From the NCBI RefSeq assembly GCF_003626635.1, contig NZ_RAZT01000004.1, positions 1-64,000 on the forward strand: 64,000 nucleotides of DNA, read 5' to 3'. Of the stretch, positions 63,148-64,000 are shown piece by piece. Under the pieces are notes generated by a model, which did not search any database, was not told where the DNA came from, and was given only the letters and a program-made list of their open reading frames with translations. This DNA comes from Micromonospora musae (GTDB lineage Bacteria > Actinomycetota > Actinomycetes > Mycobacteriales > Micromonosporaceae). Position 1 is the first letter of the stretch. Each line of letters opens with the position of its first letter. A program made the position numbers and the translations under genes.

Positions 63148-63252
63148 TCACTCACCGCAGTGACGCCCGCGTTTGCTCAGCATCCGAACATCCTCAAGCT
63201 GTGGGTGCCGGCCGAGGAATTCGATGAGTTCAACCAGCACATCGTCGGCTGA
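63148..63252 (+). pseudogene. C-terminal remnant of an unidentified protein
   Basis: The frame HPNILKLWVPAEEFDEFNQHIVG ends at the TGA at 63250-63252 and looks like the C-terminus of a small toxin-immunity style protein. Upstream the frame is low-complexity. Confidence 0.3.
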
Positions 63253-63453
63253 TCGACGTTGTCCAAGAGTTCTGGCCTGGCAGCTGAACGGGCTCGCGTG
63301 ACCGGCGTGGACTCGTTTTGAACGGCCGGTGAGGGGTCCAGCATCCACTGGGCAGGGAAGTCGAGTGCCGGTGTCAAGTCGACTGCAGTGCGGGGTCGAT
63401 GACTGGGCCGAATCTAGTTCGATCGGGATTGTCGGCTCGGGCAGGATGGCGGG

Positions 63454-64000
63454 GTGATCTGGGGGAGACGGGGCAGTGGGGTTCAGTCGTCGGCGGTAGC
63501 GGAAGGCACCCCTCTCGGGGCGGTGCACGTCGCGGTCGACGGTGCCGCCGCCGGCGGGTGGGAGGCGTTGAACCATCTGGTCGAGGTGCTGATCGAGGTC
63601 GATGCTGCCGGTGACGAGGTAGTGGCGCGATCGGCGTTGAAGCTGGTGGCCGGCGTTGCGGGTTTGGTGGCCCGGCTGGACCGGCACGCGCGGCAGGCGC
63701 CCTGGTACGGCCCGTACCAGGAGGGCGCGTTGCGGCGGGTCGGGGCGCGTTTCTCGGTCTCGACGTCGGGGCCTGTCGCGATGGCGCTGGCGAGCATGCA
63801 CGGTGACGGGCAGATCCGGGAACGCGCGGTCACGGCGATGGTCGGTCGGCCGTGCCCGGAGGTGATGCCGTTCCTGGTGCTGCCTACCGGTGATTGGGTC
63901 AAGCCGGTACGGGATCGGGCGCGCGCCGGGCTGGCGTTGTTGCTCGCCGACGATCCGGGTGGCTATCTCCCGGCGGTGCTGCCGATGGCGTTGCGCCTCG
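63454..64000 (+). CDS. unidentified protein, 5' end only (runs off window)
   Basis: The GTG at 63454 opens a frame that stays open to the end of the window (182 codons). It reads GAVHVAVDGAAAGGWEALNH, LIEVDAAGDEVVARSALKLVAG, ALASMHGDGQIRERAVTAMVG, EVMPFLVLPTGDWVKPVRDR and ARAGLALLLADDPGGYLPAV. The alternating helical pattern with V(K)PVRDRAR is like HEAT repeats. No name can be given. Confidence 0.7.
   Translation, partial: MIWGRRGSGVQSSAVAEGTPLGAVHVAVDGAAAGGWEALNHLVEVLIEVDAAGDEVVARSALKLVAGVAGLVARLDRHARQAPWYGPYQEGALRRVGARFSVSTSGPVAMALASMHGDGQIRERAVTAMVGRPCPEVMPFLVLPTGDWVKPVRDRARAGLALLLADDPGGYLPAVLPMALRL

Noticed and set aside
1..64000. tRNA or rRNA genes
   Set aside because: No cloverleaf, CCA-flanked or rRNA-like segment was recognised on either strand by eye; a dedicated search could still reveal one.

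Overview
The window is high-GC actinobacterial DNA. The codon use, the run of GTG starts, the Zur-type regulation and the anchored-repeat surface proteins suggest a Micromonospora-like member of the Micromonosporaceae; this is inference from gene content, with no rRNA to confirm it. No rRNA or tRNA gene was found. The sequence is a mosaic of intact operons separated by decayed insertion sequences and truncated genes.

Region 1 (1-2.7 kb) holds scrap: a serine recombinase tail, a truncated DNA cytosine methyltransferase, a frameshifted secreted protein, then an intact BtuF-like binding protein. Region 2 (2.8-16.6 kb) is a complete type III-B CRISPR-Cas locus, read right to left: cas10 (no HD domain, cyclase motif GGDD present), cmr3, cmr4, cmr5, cmr6, a CARF-domain protein, a six-helix membrane protein, cmr1, cas6, CRISPR array 2, a reverse transcriptase-Cas1 fusion split by a one-base frameshift, cas2 and CRISPR array 1. 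Five consecutive gene pairs share the same GTGA stop/start overlap, so the CARF gene is built into the effector operon. The likely logic is RNA-target recognition by Cmr, cyclic oligoadenylate synthesis by Cas10, sensing by the CARF protein and possibly output through the membrane protein, with spacers written (also from RNA when the reverse transcriptase is intact) by RT-Cas1/Cas2.

Region 3 (16.7-31.8 kb) is accessory: transposase and MOSC relics, an Rrf2-NIPSNAP pair, a large Tat-exported protein with discoidin-like modules, a PucR regulator divergent from a PLP decarboxylase, a broken TPP enzyme, a cytochrome P450, an FAD monooxygenase, and a patch (31.2-31.8 kb) where a PPC/DUF296 gene tail abuts a 112-bp relic of a second RT-Cas1 gene.

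Region 4 (31.9-61.6 kb) looks like a zinc-starvation island. Six palindromic sites resembling Zur boxes precede: an operon of a degenerate bL28-like protein, a FecCD/ATPase/FecB-type transporter and DUF1800, DUF1501 and NHL proteins; a divergent pair of methyltransferases; a CobW-like protein with bL31, a methyltransferase and a Fur-family regulator; a lone winged-helix protein; zinc-independent bL28, bL33 and bS14; and an anchored-repeat cluster with its own ZnuA-type ABC transporter and five secreted proteins carrying the TIGR03769/choice-of-anchor-M domain. A truncated permease, a large S8 subtilase and a second Fur-family regulator are embedded in it. Region 5 (61.6-64 kb) holds a barstar-domain fusion and the start of an unidentified gene running off the end.
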